Positions 50,072 through 60,097 of a stretch of 64,000 bases of DNA are shown here, one piece after another. The first letter of the stretch is position 1. Each line of letters opens with the position of its first letter. This DNA is from Candidatus Methylomirabilis sp. (lineage in GTDB: Bacteria; Muiribacteriota; Ozemobacteria; Ozemobacterales; Ozemobacteraceae): positions 151,106 through 215,105 of the forward strand of contig DYKG01000001.1 of the NCBI GenBank assembly GCA_020722725.1, given 5' to 3'. The notes beneath the pieces are model-generated. The model was not told the origin of the DNA. It saw only the letters and a program-made list of their open reading frames with translations, and searched no databases. A program made the position numbers and the translations under genes.

Positions 50072-50910
50072 TGAGGATGTGCAAATTTTAAAGGAAATAC
50101 CCCTGAGATGTTGGAAAGAATAGCCAAACCGTATTATCACTGGGTTATCGACACCCAAATTTTTGAAAAAAACTCGAAGGACTCAGATTCAAATTGCCGA
50201 GGAGATTATCTGCCAATTTCAAGCTCTCGTGGGTTGGGAGACATTTGTGCTTTTTGACAGTTTTTGGGGTGCCACCAAAGTCCTTAATGCCTGCGAAGAA
50301 AGGGATTTCATCTTCGTTACCAACCTGAAAGCCAATCGGAAGGTGAAAACCCACCGACCTCTTCGCCAGGTTGGGGCATACGCCGCCAAAGTCATCAGTC
50401 ATAGCCACGAAGCGGTGAGGATTGAAGGGAAAACCTTCCCTGCGGTGAAGCGAGATTCCTTTATCTCTGGGTTCGGGCGAATTCGAGTCGTTTTCTCCCA
50501 CAAACCTGGTCACCAGAGGATTTATCACCTGGCAAACAACGCTCTCACTCTGTCTATGAAAGAAATTATTGGCCTGTATTTGAAACGCTGGTCAATCGAG
50601 TGTCTGTTTAAGGACGTCAAGCACTACCCTGGAATGGGCGATTATCCGGCTCGAACGCTGGAGGGCGCAACCAACCACATGTGTGTTGTATTCATGGTCC
50701 GCCTCCTCACTTTTCTTCGCACGATGCGGATGAAAAAAGGAAAGATTGACATGAAAAAGGCTTTGTCTCCCGCAGAAATTCGCTCTGATCTTCGTACACG
50801 TTTTCAGGCAAGTCATATCAAGCGTACCCTGAGGAGGAAAAAAATGCCCGCAAATATTGATCAAATAATGTGTCTCCTGAATTCATCAGCATGAAAACTG
50901 CACATCCTCA
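50072..50910 (+). mobile_element. Internally deleted insertion sequence with intact inverted ends
   Basis: TGAGGATGTGCA at 50072-50083 is matched exactly by its reverse complement TGCACATCCTCA at 50899-50910, marking both ends of an 839-bp element. Inside lie a short start-like ORF (ATG at 50108, about 17 codons plausible as the transposase N-terminus) and, in another frame, the C-terminal half of a DDE transposase. I could not find a target-site duplication. Confidence 0.75.
50163..50894 (+). pseudogene. C-terminal fragment of an IS4/IS701-like DDE transposase
   Basis: The 243-residue frame starts only with a TTG and lacks the N-terminal half of a transposase. It keeps the second catalytic aspartate in FVLFDSFWGATKVL (D50 region), LKANRKVKTHRP, and the glutamate in YLKRWSIECLFKDVKHYPGM. 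The first aspartate is missing, so it cannot be active. The ATG at 50108 is in a different frame, in keeping with an internal deletion that removed about 100-150 codons and shifted the frame. Family placement (IS4/IS701 superfamily) is by pattern. Confidence 0.8.
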
Positions 50911-50985
50911 TTCCGGGGGCAAAGAATAAGGCTATTATGCCGGAAGTTTATTTAAAATTGTATTTGAAATTGGAAGAAGGTTAAC

Positions 50986-52497
50986 ATGGATGCAAAAGTT
51001 AAACGTCTTTTGAAAGATCTGAGCAACCCCGATGACGATCTGCGGGCTCTTTCAACGATGACGCTGATTAAGCTCGACTTTGCCGACCGTGAGACCCGCG
51101 AAGAGGTTCTTGAGGAACTGGTGAAGGTTACCGGCGACAAAAACGTATCAGTAAGATTCTTTGCCCGCAAAGCCATCGATAAAATCAGAAAAGCTGAAAA
51201 GCTTTTGAAAATCAGCATGGGAAACGAAGGTCACCCGCCTATTGATGAAATGCTGCAGGCAGAAGACTTTGAAGACCGTCTGCAGGCAGTTATGCAGATT
51301 AAAAATGAAAAAAAAGCCGAGTATACCGAGAAAATGATCGAAATGCTGAAAGTTGAGCAACACGCTTTCGTTCGCGCCGGTCTGATAAGCGCCCTGCAAC
51401 TCTTCTTAAAAAAAGAACAGGCGGAAATTCTCAGTTCATTTCTTGATGATCCTGATAACCGGGTTAGAGCCAATACAATTGAAGCTCTTGAATACCTCAA
51501 GGTTGAGGCTGCAATCCCCAGCCTCTTTTCAGCCTTGAATGACCCTGATAACCGTATAAGAGCCGGTGCCGCCAAAGCTTTACAATCTTTCGGTGAAGAA
51601 AAGGTTTTCGCAGAATTGAAAAAAATGCTTGAATCGGCGGAAGAATGGATGAAAGGCAGCGCCATTTATGCTCTTTCCCATATTCAGGCCGGCGAAGCCA
51701 TTCGTTTGTTGATTGAAACCGCCAGGGTTGCAGAGCATGGTGAAACAAGAATTAAAGCTATTATAGCTCTGGCAAATTACCATGATCTCTCTTCATACAG
51801 CTTTTTGAAGGGCCTCGCCGCTAACGGAGAAGGAGCATTCAAGGAAGCGGCAAATCGGGCAATTAAGTTGCACGAAGAAAAATTTGGCATTAATCCCCCT
51901 GAAATATCTCTTCTTGACCAGCCGGGCGAAGGTGAAAAAGTGGCCGAAAATGTTTCTGCAGCCCAGGGTTCCAGCCCTGAAAGCAACGACATCGCTACTG
52001 CAGTTACCAAATTTTTCCGAAAAGGAAAAGATGAAGCCGTTGGCCTTTCAAATAAAGCGGCAATCAGCTTCAACGTAACCGATCTTAAAAAAGAGCTTGA
52101 AGAACTTTACAAGGAAATTGGCAAAGTGGCATTCGACTATTATCAGGCCGCGCAGCTTGAAATTCCTGAACTGCTTACCATCGGCCATGAAGTGCTGCGC
52201 ATGAACTTTTACATACAGAAATATACCGAACAGAAAGAACAGGAAGCCGCCAAAAAACCGGTTGGTTTTTTTGAACAGCTCAAAGGTCTGTTTGCCAGAT
52301 CAACCGAGCAGGTTAAAGCTGAATCGCAGACCGAAAAATTCAGCAAAAAGCGCGATGAACTTTTTACAAAAATGGGTAAAATGACGATCAAGCACTATGA
52401 ATCCGGTGAATTCCAGCCCAAGGCTCTTGAAGGTTACTACCTGACCTATCAGAAGTTGCAGCATAGACTTGGCGGCGAACAGAAAAAAGTGAATTAG
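50986..52497 (+). CDS. HEAT-repeat protein with duplicated C-terminal helical motif
   Basis: The 503-residue product has HEAT repeats over about 1-290 (DNRVRANTIEALEYLKVEAAI and DNRIRAGAAKALQSFGEEK are two neighbours). A disordered linker follows (about 295-340), then a helical C-terminal region. That region contains two related segments, ELYKEIGKVAFDYYQAAQ and ELFTKMGKMTIKHYESGEF, about 100 residues apart, which look like an internal duplication. No signal or membrane segment is seen. The family is unknown; it is probably a cytoplasmic scaffold. apt follows after eight bases. Confidence 0.75.
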   Translation: MDAKVKRLLKDLSNPDDDLRALSTMTLIKLDFADRETREEVLEELVKVTGDKNVSVRFFARKAIDKIRKAEKLLKISMGNEGHPPIDEMLQAEDFEDRLQAVMQIKNEKKAEYTEKMIEMLKVEQHAFVRAGLISALQLFLKKEQAEILSSFLDDPDNRVRANTIEALEYLKVEAAIPSLFSALNDPDNRIRAGAAKALQSFGEEKVFAELKKMLESAEEWMKGSAIYALSHIQAGEAIRLLIETARVAEHGETRIKAIIALANYHDLSSYSFLKGLAANGEGAFKEAANRAIKLHEEKFGINPPEISLLDQPGEGEKVAENVSAAQGSSPESNDIATAVTKFFRKGKDEAVGLSNKAAISFNVTDLKKELEELYKEIGKVAFDYYQAAQLEIPELLTIGHEVLRMNFYIQKYTEQKEQEAAKKPVGFFEQLKGLFARSTEQVKAESQTEKFSKKRDELFTKMGKMTIKHYESGEFQPKALEGYYLTYQKLQHRLGGEQKKVN

Positions 52498-52505
52498 GAG
52501 AAACT

Positions 52506-53018
52506 ATGGATCTGCAGAAATTTATCAGAGACGTTCCTGATTTTCCCAAGCCGGGAATAATTTTTAAAGACATTACTCCATTACTTGGAAACCCCGAAGC
52601 ATTTAAAGTGATGATTCAATCATTTGCCGATCGTTATCGCAGTGCCGGTATCAAACATGTATGCGGCATCGAATCGCGCGGGTTTATTATCGGGGCGGCG
52701 CTTGCTCTTGAACTTGGAGTGGGATTTGTACCGATTCGCAAGGCAGGCAAATTGCCGTATAAAAAGATCAGGCGTGAGTATAGTCTGGAATATGGAAAAG
52801 ATGCGGTCGAAATTCATGAAGATGCAGTGGCGAAAGGCGAAAAAGTTATTCTCGTAGATGATCTTATCGCTACCGGAGGTACCGCTCAGGCTGCAGTAGA
52901 GCTTCTCGAAGAAATCGGAGCTCGGGTGCATGAAATTGCTTTTGCGATTGAGCTCGAATTTCTTCAGGGAGTTAAAAAATTTGCTGGCCGTAAGGTTTTC
53001 TGTCTGTTGAAATACTGA
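52506..53018 (+). CDS. apt: Adenine phosphoribosyltransferase
   Basis: Apt salvages adenine to AMP with PRPP. The 170-residue length is standard. Landmarks are the start FIRDVPDFPKPGIIFKDITPLL, the HVCGIESRGFIIGAALA segment, the flexible loop RKAGKLPYK and the PRPP-binding motif VILVDDLIATGGTAQA. AGGAG lies before the ATG. The next gene begins at the last base of its stop codon (TGATG). Confidence 0.95.
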   Translation: MDLQKFIRDVPDFPKPGIIFKDITPLLGNPEAFKVMIQSFADRYRSAGIKHVCGIESRGFIIGAALALELGVGFVPIRKAGKLPYKKIRREYSLEYGKDAVEIHEDAVAKGEKVILVDDLIATGGTAQAAVELLEEIGARVHEIAFAIELEFLQGVKKFAGRKVFCLLKY

Positions 53019-53719
53019 TGAAACTCGCGGTAATTACGGCGCGGGGCGGTTCAAAAAGGCTGCCCGGCAAGAATATAATGCCATTGCTTGGGCAATCTCT
53101 GATTTTTCGTTGCGTTAAGTGTTTGCTTGATGCAGGTTGTTTTGACCGGGTCATTGTTTCTACTGATGACAATGAGATTGCGGCAGAAGCTGAAAAAGCC
53201 GGCGCCGAGATTCCGTTTATCAGGCCGGCAATACTTGCATCAGACTCTGCTTCTTCGGTTGATGTGCTGATTCATGCCGTTGAGAGCCTTGTGTCGGCTG
53301 ATGAAGAAATCAAACAAATGATTGTTGGACTTTTCCAGCCGACTTCACCATTGCTCAGACCAGAGCATATTAAAGCCGCACTCGAAACATTTGAAGAAAG
53401 AAACTTTAACAGTCTTTCGTCGATGCGTCAGGTTAAGCAGTACCCTGAATGGACCTTTCGAAAAACGGATGAAGATGACCGGGTTACGCCGATTTTTCCG
53501 GATAAATTTATGCTGCCTGGCCAGCAGCTGCCGGCCAGCTATATCGAAAACGGGGCAATTTATCTGGTAAAAGGAGATTGGTTGATTTCAAACAAAAATT
53601 TGTATGATCTGAAAAACCACGGAATGTTTCTAATGTCTGAACATGATTCAATCGATATCGATACCCGAGAAGACTGGCAGATGGCCGAATTTTTTTTAAG
53701 TCGTCTCAGCGGTTCATAA
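53018..53719 (+). CDS. Acylneuraminate (nonulosonate) cytidylyltransferase, NeuA/PseF/LegF-like
   Basis: Enzymes of this family activate sialic, pseudaminic or legionaminic acid as CMP-sugars for surface glycans or flagellin. The 233-residue product begins ITARGGSKRLPGKNIMPL, the CTP-binding loop, followed by VIVSTDDNEIAAEA, FLQPTSPLLR-type segment GLFQPTSPLLRPEHI and the C-terminal DSIDIDTREDWQMAE. No synthase or other nonulosonate genes are in the window, so the sugar is unknown. It is translationally coupled to apt. Its end overlaps the convergent cyclase gene by 14 bases. Confidence 0.88.
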   Translation: MKLAVITARGGSKRLPGKNIMPLLGQSLIFRCVKCLLDAGCFDRVIVSTDDNEIAAEAEKAGAEIPFIRPAILASDSASSVDVLIHAVESLVSADEEIKQMIVGLFQPTSPLLRPEHIKAALETFEERNFNSLSSMRQVKQYPEWTFRKTDEDDRVTPIFPDKFMLPGQQLPASYIENGAIYLVKGDWLISNKNLYDLKNHGMFLMSEHDSIDIDTREDWQMAEFFLSRLSGS

Positions 53720-55775
53720 TCGGGTTATACAGTGTGGACCGGTTTCTTCCGTTGGCCTTGGAAAAATACAGGGCGTAATCAGCCCGTTGAATGAGTTCGG
53801 TTTTTGATCTTGCCTGGTCAGGGTAGCAGGCTAACCCCATTGAAACAGTAATTTGCACCGGTTTTTCACCGATTCTGAAATCGTAACTTTCGATTGCCTG
53901 CCGGATGCGTTCTGCCGGAACCAGTGACCCTTCGCCATTTTTCTCGGGACAAATTACAACAAATTCTTCACCACCGTAACGGGCCGAAATGTCAATTTCA
54001 CGCACACTTTTTTCGATAAGACGGGCCACGGTTTTGAGAACTCGGTCACCTTCAGGGTGTCCGTAGGTGTCATTGAATTTTTTGAAATGGTCAACATCGA
54101 GAATCAACAGAGAAATGTGATTGTTGTAGCGATCGGCCCTGAGTAGTTCTTCGTCGAGGCGCTGCTGAAAATAGCGATGATTGTATAGTCCGGTCATTTC
54201 GTCGGTAACTGCATAACGATACAATCTCGCATTTTCGATGGCAATGGCGGCCTGGTTGGCAAGGCTGATGAACAGTTCGAAATCTTTATCAGAGAAAGAA
54301 TCTGGCTCAGGGCGTGAAACATTCAGGACTCCCAGAAGTTTATCCTTTGCCAGCAGTGGCACACACATCAGAGTGCCGCTGCGCAGATTCTTTTTCTTGA
54401 TTGCCAGAATGGCCTGGTCTGTTTCAACATTTTTTACGAAAAGAGGTTTTCTTGTATCTACTACCCACCCGGCAACCGATTTTCCGATTTCAAGCCGGGT
54501 ATCGCGAGTTACATCTTCTGAAAGTCCAACTGCTACACCTATGGTCAAAATCTTTTCGCTGTCGTCAACCAGCATTAATGACCCTTTATCTGCCTTGATA
54601 ACCTTAACGGCGGTCTCAAGAATTATGTGTTGCAATTTCTTAAAATCAAGCACTGAACTGATGGCTTTTCCAACTTCGTAGAGAGTTGAAAGCTGCAATA
54701 TCCGGTAATCGAGATCGGCTTTGGTGCTTTTCAAATTAATTCGCATTTCATCGAAGGTTGCGGTAAGGTTGCCGATTTCATCGTCTGAACCAGGAATAAT
54801 CCGGTGGGAAAAATCGCCGGCGCTGATCTTTTTTGCCCCTTCGACAAGGTTTGAAAGTGGTGCGGTAAAGCTGCGCGCAAGAAGAATCGCCAGAATTATT
54901 GAAAACAGGGCAGTCAGATAAAGAATTCTGATAATGCGGTTCTTGAAGACAAACGCGGCCTGAAATGCGACTTTTTCTGGAATCTGCAAGACGATTGTCC
55001 AATTGGGGGCCTGGTAAAAGTCAAACTTTTTAAGGGAAACTGCCGTGATCAGATAAGGCTCACCATCGATGGTTTTCAGCCTGGTAATGTCGCTTTCGAT
55101 GGTTTCTTCGCTGGAAATGCTGAAAGTTCTGGTTTCTTCAGAAGAGCGGGCGATAATGCTGCCGGTTTCGTCCAGAACCAGTCCTTCTGAACGACAGTTT
55201 CGCAGGGCTTTTTTAAGAATTTCCCTGATGTTGGTAAGATTGACTTCGCTGATCAGAACTCCTGTTATTCCATATTTTTCTGGTGATTTGATGATTGCTT
55301 CAAAAGTCATGAATGGGCTGCCGTCAGGGGCGGTGAAAACTTCGGAAAGGGAGCCGTGGTAGCTGCGTTTGATGGCATTTGAATATAGCTGGTCGGTTTG
55401 CACTTTGATGTCTGGTTCGGTTGCGGCAACGACTTTCTTATTGCTGTCGACCAGGTAAATGGTTTTGAAAATCGAAAAATTTCCGAGCAAGGCATTGAAA
55501 AGGTCTTCCGCTCTATTGGCTTCAAGGTTTTTTATGGCTGACAGTGCGGTTATTGCAGCAAGCAGCGAACGGGTAAATTTCAGATTTTCATAAATTCCAT
55601 TGGCCAGCATATTTGAAAGTTCAATGTGGCTTGCGGTAACTTCTTTGGTAATAATGCGGCGTTGCTCATTATAAGCCTGATATCCTATAAAGGACGTGGG
55701 AAGCAGGGAAAGCAGCAGAATAAAAACGGTAAGTTTGGCCTTGATTCCAGTTTTTAAAAAGCCTCGTCTATTCAT
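53706..55775 (-). CDS. Membrane diguanylate cyclase (dCache-HAMP-GAF-GGDEF)
   Basis: The 689-residue product has a first transmembrane helix (AKLTVFILLLSLLPTSFIGY), a periplasmic dCache-like sensor (about 40-280), a second helix (YLTALFSIILAILLARSF) and HAMP (about 305-355). A GAF domain follows (about 370-520, HIILETAVKVIKADKGSLML), then GGDEF. The active site is ARYGGEEF and is complete; an inhibitory I-site REID lies five residues upstream, so product feedback is expected. It should make cyclic di-GMP in response to an external ligand. It overlaps the upstream TPR gene by eight bases. Confidence 0.92.
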   Translation of the reverse strand: MNRRGFLKTGIKAKLTVFILLLSLLPTSFIGYQAYNEQRRIITKEVTASHIELSNMLANGIYENLKFTRSLLAAITALSAIKNLEANRAEDLFNALLGNFSIFKTIYLVDSNKKVVAATEPDIKVQTDQLYSNAIKRSYHGSLSEVFTAPDGSPFMTFEAIIKSPEKYGITGVLISEVNLTNIREILKKALRNCRSEGLVLDETGSIIARSSEETRTFSISSEETIESDITRLKTIDGEPYLITAVSLKKFDFYQAPNWTIVLQIPEKVAFQAAFVFKNRIIRILYLTALFSIILAILLARSFTAPLSNLVEGAKKISAGDFSHRIIPGSDDEIGNLTATFDEMRINLKSTKADLDYRILQLSTLYEVGKAISSVLDFKKLQHIILETAVKVIKADKGSLMLVDDSEKILTIGVAVGLSEDVTRDTRLEIGKSVAGWVVDTRKPLFVKNVETDQAILAIKKKNLRSGTLMCVPLLAKDKLLGVLNVSRPEPDSFSDKDFELFISLANQAAIAIENARLYRYAVTDEMTGLYNHRYFQQRLDEELLRADRYNNHISLLILDVDHFKKFNDTYGHPEGDRVLKTVARLIEKSVREIDISARYGGEEFVVICPEKNGEGSLVPAERIRQAIESYDFRIGEKPVQITVSMGLACYPDQARSKTELIQRADYALYFSKANGRNRSTLYNPIMNR

Positions 55776-56769
55776 CGTCTTTCAGAGTCAGCTTTTTTCT
55801 GATACTGCTTATATTTTCATTGATGAACGGGTAATCAGGAGCAAGTCTGGAAACCCTGGTAAAATGATCGAGTGCCTTTTCAAGCTCGCCAAGGCCGAGA
55901 AAAAGATTGCCAAGATGAAAGTTTGCATCAGCATTTTCTGGATGTTCAGCCACAATGCGCATGAAAGTCGCAATGGCGTCAGAGGTTTTTGAAAGCCCTG
56001 CCTGGGCTTGTCCTAGAACAATTTGCGCTTGACTGTCATCAGGAGTCTGTTGTAAACAACGCTGAACAATTTCAAATGCTTTTTCGAAATCCTCTTCAAT
56101 AATTGCCATCAGAGCCATGCTGAGGTCTCCATGGTCTTCAAGCTGTGATTCTTTGAAACTTTGTTTCTTTTTCTCAAGTTCGGCAAGAAATTCCTGCTCT
56201 TCGCATTTTAATATTTCTGTTTCGACAACTTCAGTATATGTGCTGTCAAGTTCTCTCAGCTTGTTCAAATGAAATTTTGCTTTGGCGAAGTCATTCTGAT
56301 CGCGATAGATTACCCCCAGGTTCTGATGCGCCTGGACGTGGGTCGGCTGGATCTGAATGACCTTTTCATAAAATGGCACCGCTTGCTTGCTTTTTCCGAG
56401 GTGTGAAAGAGATACGGCAATATTGAAAATTGCATCGACATCGCGGGGTTTGACTTTGATGACTGCTTCCCATTCGCTGATTGCCTGTAAAATTTTGTTC
56501 TGGCGCATGTAGATCAGGCCGAGGTTGTAATGCGAAAAACAATGGTCCGGAGCGACTCTTATGGCATCCTGATAAGCCTCTGTTGCCCTGATTGGGTCAT
56601 TCATCCGATGTAAAAAAACTCCTCGGGTTGAGTAGTAATCAGGGTTCTGCGGATTTTTTTGAATTGCTTTGTCAATTTGTGCCAGGGCTTTGTCATACTG
56701 TCCCTGTTCAAAAAGGTCCAGCGCAGTTTCATAATGCCGCTGAGCGTAAACATTGTTTAGGTTGGCCAT
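55768..56769 (-). CDS. TPR-repeat protein, coupled to the diguanylate cyclase
   Basis: The 333-residue product has at least seven TPR repeats (for example GQYDKALAQIDKAIQKNPQNPDYY, KILQAISEWEAVIKVKPRDVDA and GELEKALDHFTRVSRLAPDYPF), without signal peptide or membrane helix. A charged non-TPR stretch at about 185-215 interrupts the array. It is first in a two-gene unit with the cyclase and has a good promoter at 56800-56828. A cytoplasmic scaffold for signalling or division would fit, but nothing specific can be said. Confidence 0.85.
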   Translation of the reverse strand: MANLNNVYAQRHYETALDLFEQGQYDKALAQIDKAIQKNPQNPDYYSTRGVFLHRMNDPIRATEAYQDAIRVAPDHCFSHYNLGLIYMRQNKILQAISEWEAVIKVKPRDVDAIFNIAVSLSHLGKSKQAVPFYEKVIQIQPTHVQAHQNLGVIYRDQNDFAKAKFHLNKLRELDSTYTEVVETEILKCEEQEFLAELEKKKQSFKESQLEDHGDLSMALMAIIEEDFEKAFEIVQRCLQQTPDDSQAQIVLGQAQAGLSKTSDAIATFMRIVAEHPENADANFHLGNLFLGLGELEKALDHFTRVSRLAPDYPFINENISSIRKKLTLKDDE

Positions 56770-56799
56770 TTTTGTGCTTTCGCAAATGAATATTGTTGA

Positions 56800-56828
56800 A
56801 TTATAGACTAATTACGACCCTTTTTCAA
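56800..56828 (-). promoter_or_regulatory. Sigma70-type promoter of the TPR-cyclase unit
   Basis: On the minus strand TTGAAA (56823-56828) and TATAAT (56800-56805) are separated by 17 bp, 30 bp before the TPR gene ATG. Confidence 0.6.
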
Positions 56829-56864
56829 ATTTGCCGGTGATTTGAGCTAATCAAAGAATTATTC

Positions 56865-56893
56865 TTGCAGTTAACACTCATTGCTTTTATAAT
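56865..56893 (+). promoter_or_regulatory. Sigma70-type promoter at the start of the small membrane protein gene
   Basis: TTGCAG (56865-56870) and TATAAT (56888-56893) are separated by 17 bp. The -10 ends eight bases before the ATG at 56902, so transcription would start at or next to the start codon. Confidence 0.6.
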
Positions 56894-56901
56894 TCAGGTT
56901 C

Positions 56902-57246
56902 ATGAATGAAATGATAGAAGAAAATCAGCAACAGCAAACACCACATCAGCCAGCATCGGCACCAGTCGGTAGTTATCGATGGGTGGTCGAATGGTCATGC
57001 CTTCTCAGTACCGTTTTTCTGGCCGGTTCAACTTTAAGTTGTCTTTTTCAATGGTTTTCTTATCGCCACCCCTGGGACATGGCAGCCACCATTTTCAGCC
57101 TGGTTCTCACCGGTTTGGTATATTTCACTTCTTTTTACCGCAACAAAATCGCTTCTCTACAACTGCGGCTTTTTATTGCAACCGCTTCATTGGCAGCCTG
57201 GGCGATTTTTCTACCGGTCATTCTCAAGATGGCAGGCTACAGGTAA
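56902..57246 (+). CDS. Small membrane protein with three hydrophobic segments
   Basis: The 114-residue product has a Gln-rich N-terminal stretch and three hydrophobic segments (about 29-51, 59-76 and 87-109). No family is recognised. The promoter spacing predicts a leaderless mRNA starting near AUG 56902; no ribosome-binding site is visible before it. An internal ATG at 56911 is an alternative. It is convergent with the chemoreceptor gene, with eight bases between them. Confidence 0.6.
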   Translation: MNEMIEENQQQQTPHQPASAPVGSYRWVVEWSCLLSTVFLAGSTLSCLFQWFSYRHPWDMAATIFSLVLTGLVYFTSFYRNKIASLQLRLFIATASLAAWAIFLPVILKMAGYR

Positions 57247-57254
57247 AAAAAAAT

Positions 57255-58997
57255 TCAGTTTTGCTGATGATTTCCCTGGTTAACAATGGTAAAGCGTGAA
57301 ACCAGAGAATGAAGTTCGTCTGCGAGAGTCGCCAGATCTTCGGTTGAACTCGATACCTGAGAAACAGTTGTAGTCTGCTGCTCAACCGAGGTTGCCACGA
57401 TACCGAGTCTTTCGGTAGTAACTTTGGTAATACTGGTGATATCTTCGATCGTTCTTGCCATCAGCATTGAGTTTTGCGACTGTTCGTTTGAAATTGAGCT
57501 GATTTCAGAAATTTTGTGGTTAACATCGTTTACGCTTGAAATAATATTGTCAAGGTTGATGCTGACGTCACGAATGATCTTGATTCCTTCATCGACTCGC
57601 CCGCGGCCCAGAGTCATTGAGTCAACCGCGTTCTGGGTTTTGGTAAGAATATTTTCGATGCGGGTGCCGATTGCTTCGGCAGCTTCAGCAGATTCTTCCG
57701 CGAGTTTTCTTACTTCACCGGCTACAACAGTGAAACCTTTGCCCTGCTCGCCGGCTCTGGCCGCTTCAATCGCGGCGTTCAGCGCCAGAAGGTTGGTCTG
57801 GCTGGCAATTGCGGTGATGGTGTTAACAATTTCATTAATCTGCAAAGAGGCCGAGTTCAGATCTAGAATAACCTGGGTGGCTATATCAACCGACTCTTTG
57901 ATCTTGCCGACCATTTCAACTGACTTCTTAACGGTTTTACCACCGGTGGCGGCAGTTTCAGCTGTGGTGCTGGCAGCCTTAACTGCGGTTTCTGCGAGTT
58001 GGGCAACTTTTTGTGCTGATAGAGAAAAGTTTTCTACTGATTTTGTCGTCTTTTCAAGGTTATCGGTGATCTCAACCGAAGAAATATTAATTTCATTCAC
58101 GTTTTTGGAAATATCGAGCAGAGTGGCTGCCGATTCAACTGAGGCAGAGCTGAGTTGCTGAGAGCTGGTTGCCAAGTCATCACTGGTCGCCAGAACTTTG
58201 GAAATCATCTGACAGATACCCTCGAGCATGCGGTTGAAGCTTTCCGCCAGTCGCTGAAATTCATCGTGGGTGTCGAAGTTCAGGCGGGTATGAAGATGTC
58301 CCTTTTCGGCTTCAGACATTGAGCCGATAATTTTTTCGAGAGGCTGGGAAATGCCGTTTGAAATAAACCATGAAAAGCCGATTGCAAAGGCGATTAGGAT
58401 AACGGGAAAGAGCTTGACAATATAGCCCATGATGTCGAACATGGTGTCGATGCTGCGTTTGGTTACCAGCTTTGAATGGCTGGACAGAGCTTCAGAAAGA
58501 CTGCGGCATTTTGCGTTTATTTCCATTTCCTTTTCTCTGACCACGGAAATCATCGAGGTAAGACTGGCAGTTGTGTAAACTACATCTTCGGGCTTGTCAA
58601 GATAACGGTCAGCAACGTCGTAAAGCTCGAACATGTTTGATTCGGTGTTCTGCTGAAATGCTTTTAAACTTGTCGCAGTTTTCAGATAGGGGTCGCCGGT
58701 AAGGTCGCCGATGTTTTTAAGTCTGGAAAACGCACTTTCTTTGGCTGAATCGTAAAGAGCTTTTAATTCATCAATGTTTGGAGCTCCACGGGCAATCTCG
58801 GTGACGGAGTTGGCTGAAATCTGAATGTTTCCCATCAGTTCCTGGGCATGAAGAAGAATGTCGGTATGACTGCCTTTGAGAAAGTCGATGATCTCACGCA
58901 GTTTGAGCATGTTGAAACCTGCGAATCCGGCCACGCCGACGCAGATGATCAGAATGAACAAAAAGCCCGACATGATTTTTTTACTGATCGTGAACAT
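57255..58997 (-). CDS. Methyl-accepting chemotaxis protein
   Basis: The 580-residue product has an N-terminal helix ([18 protein letters not shown]), a helical periplasmic sensor of about 150 residues, and a second helix ([15 protein letters not shown]). HAMP (about 210-262) and a signalling domain with the conserved tip [20 protein letters not shown] follow. There is no C-terminal CheR-binding pentapeptide. It is the last gene after pdp and dgt, only two bases from dgt, so its expression is tied to nucleoside metabolism. CheD (4202) may deamidate it. Confidence 0.94.
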   Translation of the reverse strand: MFTISKKIMSGFLFILIICVGVAGFAGFNMLKLREIIDFLKGSHTDILLHAQELMGNIQISANSVTEIARGAPNIDELKALYDSAKESAFSRLKNIGDLTGDPYLKTATSLKAFQQNTESNMFELYDVADRYLDKPEDVVYTTASLTSMISVVREKEMEINAKCRSLSEALSSHSKLVTKRSIDTMFDIMGYIVKLFPVILIAFAIGFSWFISNGISQPLEKIIGSMSEAEKGHLHTRLNFDTHDEFQRLAESFNRMLEGICQMISKVLATSDDLATSSQQLSSASVESAATLLDISKNVNEINISSVEITDNLEKTTKSVENFSLSAQKVAQLAETAVKAASTTAETAATGGKTVKKSVEMVGKIKESVDIATQVILDLNSASLQINEIVNTITAIASQTNLLALNAAIEAARAGEQGKGFTVVAGEVRKLAEESAEAAEAIGTRIENILTKTQNAVDSMTLGRGRVDEGIKIIRDVSINLDNIISSVNDVNHKISEISSISNEQSQNSMLMARTIEDITSITKVTTERLGIVATSVEQQTTTVSQVSSSTEDLATLADELHSLVSRFTIVNQGNHQQN

Positions 58998-58999
58998 TG

Positions 59000-60097
59000 T
59001 TAGTCAGCCTTCTCCGTAGCTTTGTAGTTGGGAAACGTGTAATAATGAGGCACAAAAATTTCTTTGAATCTTCTGATGGCATAATCATCGGTCATACTGG
59101 CAAGATAGTCAACCAGAGTTCGATTAAATGTCTGGTTTTCAGGAACGAGGCTTCTGGTGTGCCGCAGCAGTTCATCAGGATTTTTGATCATCCATTCTGC
59201 CATCTGGCGCAAAAGATTTTTCGATTTTTGCACCGCATAATCGATTTCTGGTCGGAGGTAAACATCATTGTACAAAAACTTTTTCAGTTCATCGGTTGCT
59301 TTCTTAATGGTCGGGCTCATGGCAATAATGTCTTTATTTACGCTGTTATCGATAACATCACGAATCATCGTATGAATTCTGACTGAATGCCTGATTCCCA
59401 GCAGTTCAACCGTTGATTTTGGCAGTTCCTCGGTAGTTATTACCCCGGCTCTGATTGCGTCGTCGACATCATGGTTGACATAGGCGACCAGATCAGCGAT
59501 TCTGACAACCTGTGCTTCAACGGTCAGTGGCAGGGATTCACGATCGAGGGTTGGCGAACCGTGCTTTCCTTTGCTGTGTTTCAATATACCGTCAAGAACT
59601 TCCTGAGTCAGATTCAAGCCTTTGCCGTTTTTTTCCAGCCTGGTGCATACTCTGACGCTGTGTGCGGCATGGTGAAAGCCGGTTTCACTTATTTCATTCA
59701 ATACTTCTTCGCCGCCATGGCCGAAGGGTGTATGCCCCAGGTCATGCCCAAGCGCGATTGCTTCAGTCAAATCTTCATTTAAATTTAGGCAGCGCGAAAT
59801 GCAACGGGCAGTACAAACCACTTCAAGGGTGTGGGTCAACCTGGTTCTGAAGTGGTCATTGGTTGGTGAAAGAAAAACCTGGGTTTTGTGCTTGAGTCTG
59901 CGAAAAGCTTCGCTGTGAATGATCCGGTCAGTGTCGCGTTGAAAGCAGGTTCTGATGAAACAGGAATTTTCAGGTTTTTCCCGTCCCCGGCTGTTTCTGG
60001 CACGACAGGCGAACGGCGAAAGGCTTTTTTCTTCGAGTTCCTCGAAGGAGTTTCGCAGCGTTGCATCACTGGTCAGGCCATGGCTTGAATAGGTCAT
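59000..60097 (-). CDS. dgt: Deoxyguanosinetriphosphate triphosphohydrolase-like HD protein
   Basis: dGTPases convert dNTPs to nucleosides and triphosphate with an HD metal site. The 365-residue product has [25 protein letters not shown] with the first histidine, [21 protein letters not shown] with the HD pair, and [21 protein letters not shown] with the last aspartate, all diagnostic. The length matches the short (type 2) Dgt subfamily. The ATG overlaps the pdp stop by four bases. The nucleosides it releases are substrates for the phosphorylase encoded just upstream. Confidence 0.93.
   Translation of the reverse strand: MTYSSHGLTSDATLRNSFEELEEKSLSPFACRARNSRGREKPENSCFIRTCFQRDTDRIIHSEAFRRLKHKTQVFLSPTNDHFRTRLTHTLEVVCTARCISRCLNLNEDLTEAIALGHDLGHTPFGHGGEEVLNEISETGFHHAAHSVRVCTRLEKNGKGLNLTQEVLDGILKHSKGKHGSPTLDRESLPLTVEAQVVRIADLVAYVNHDVDDAIRAGVITTEELPKSTVELLGIRHSVRIHTMIRDVIDNSVNKDIIAMSPTIKKATDELKKFLYNDVYLRPEIDYAVQKSKNLLRQMAEWMIKNPDELLRHTRSLVPENQTFNRTLVDYLASMTDDYAIRRFKEIFVPHYYTFPNYKATEKAD

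Noticed and set aside
57424-58161. 245-residue plus-strand ORF opposite the chemoreceptor signalling domain
   Set aside because: Antisense frame of a coiled-coil gene, low-complexity Ser/Ile/Val composition, no ribosome-binding site.
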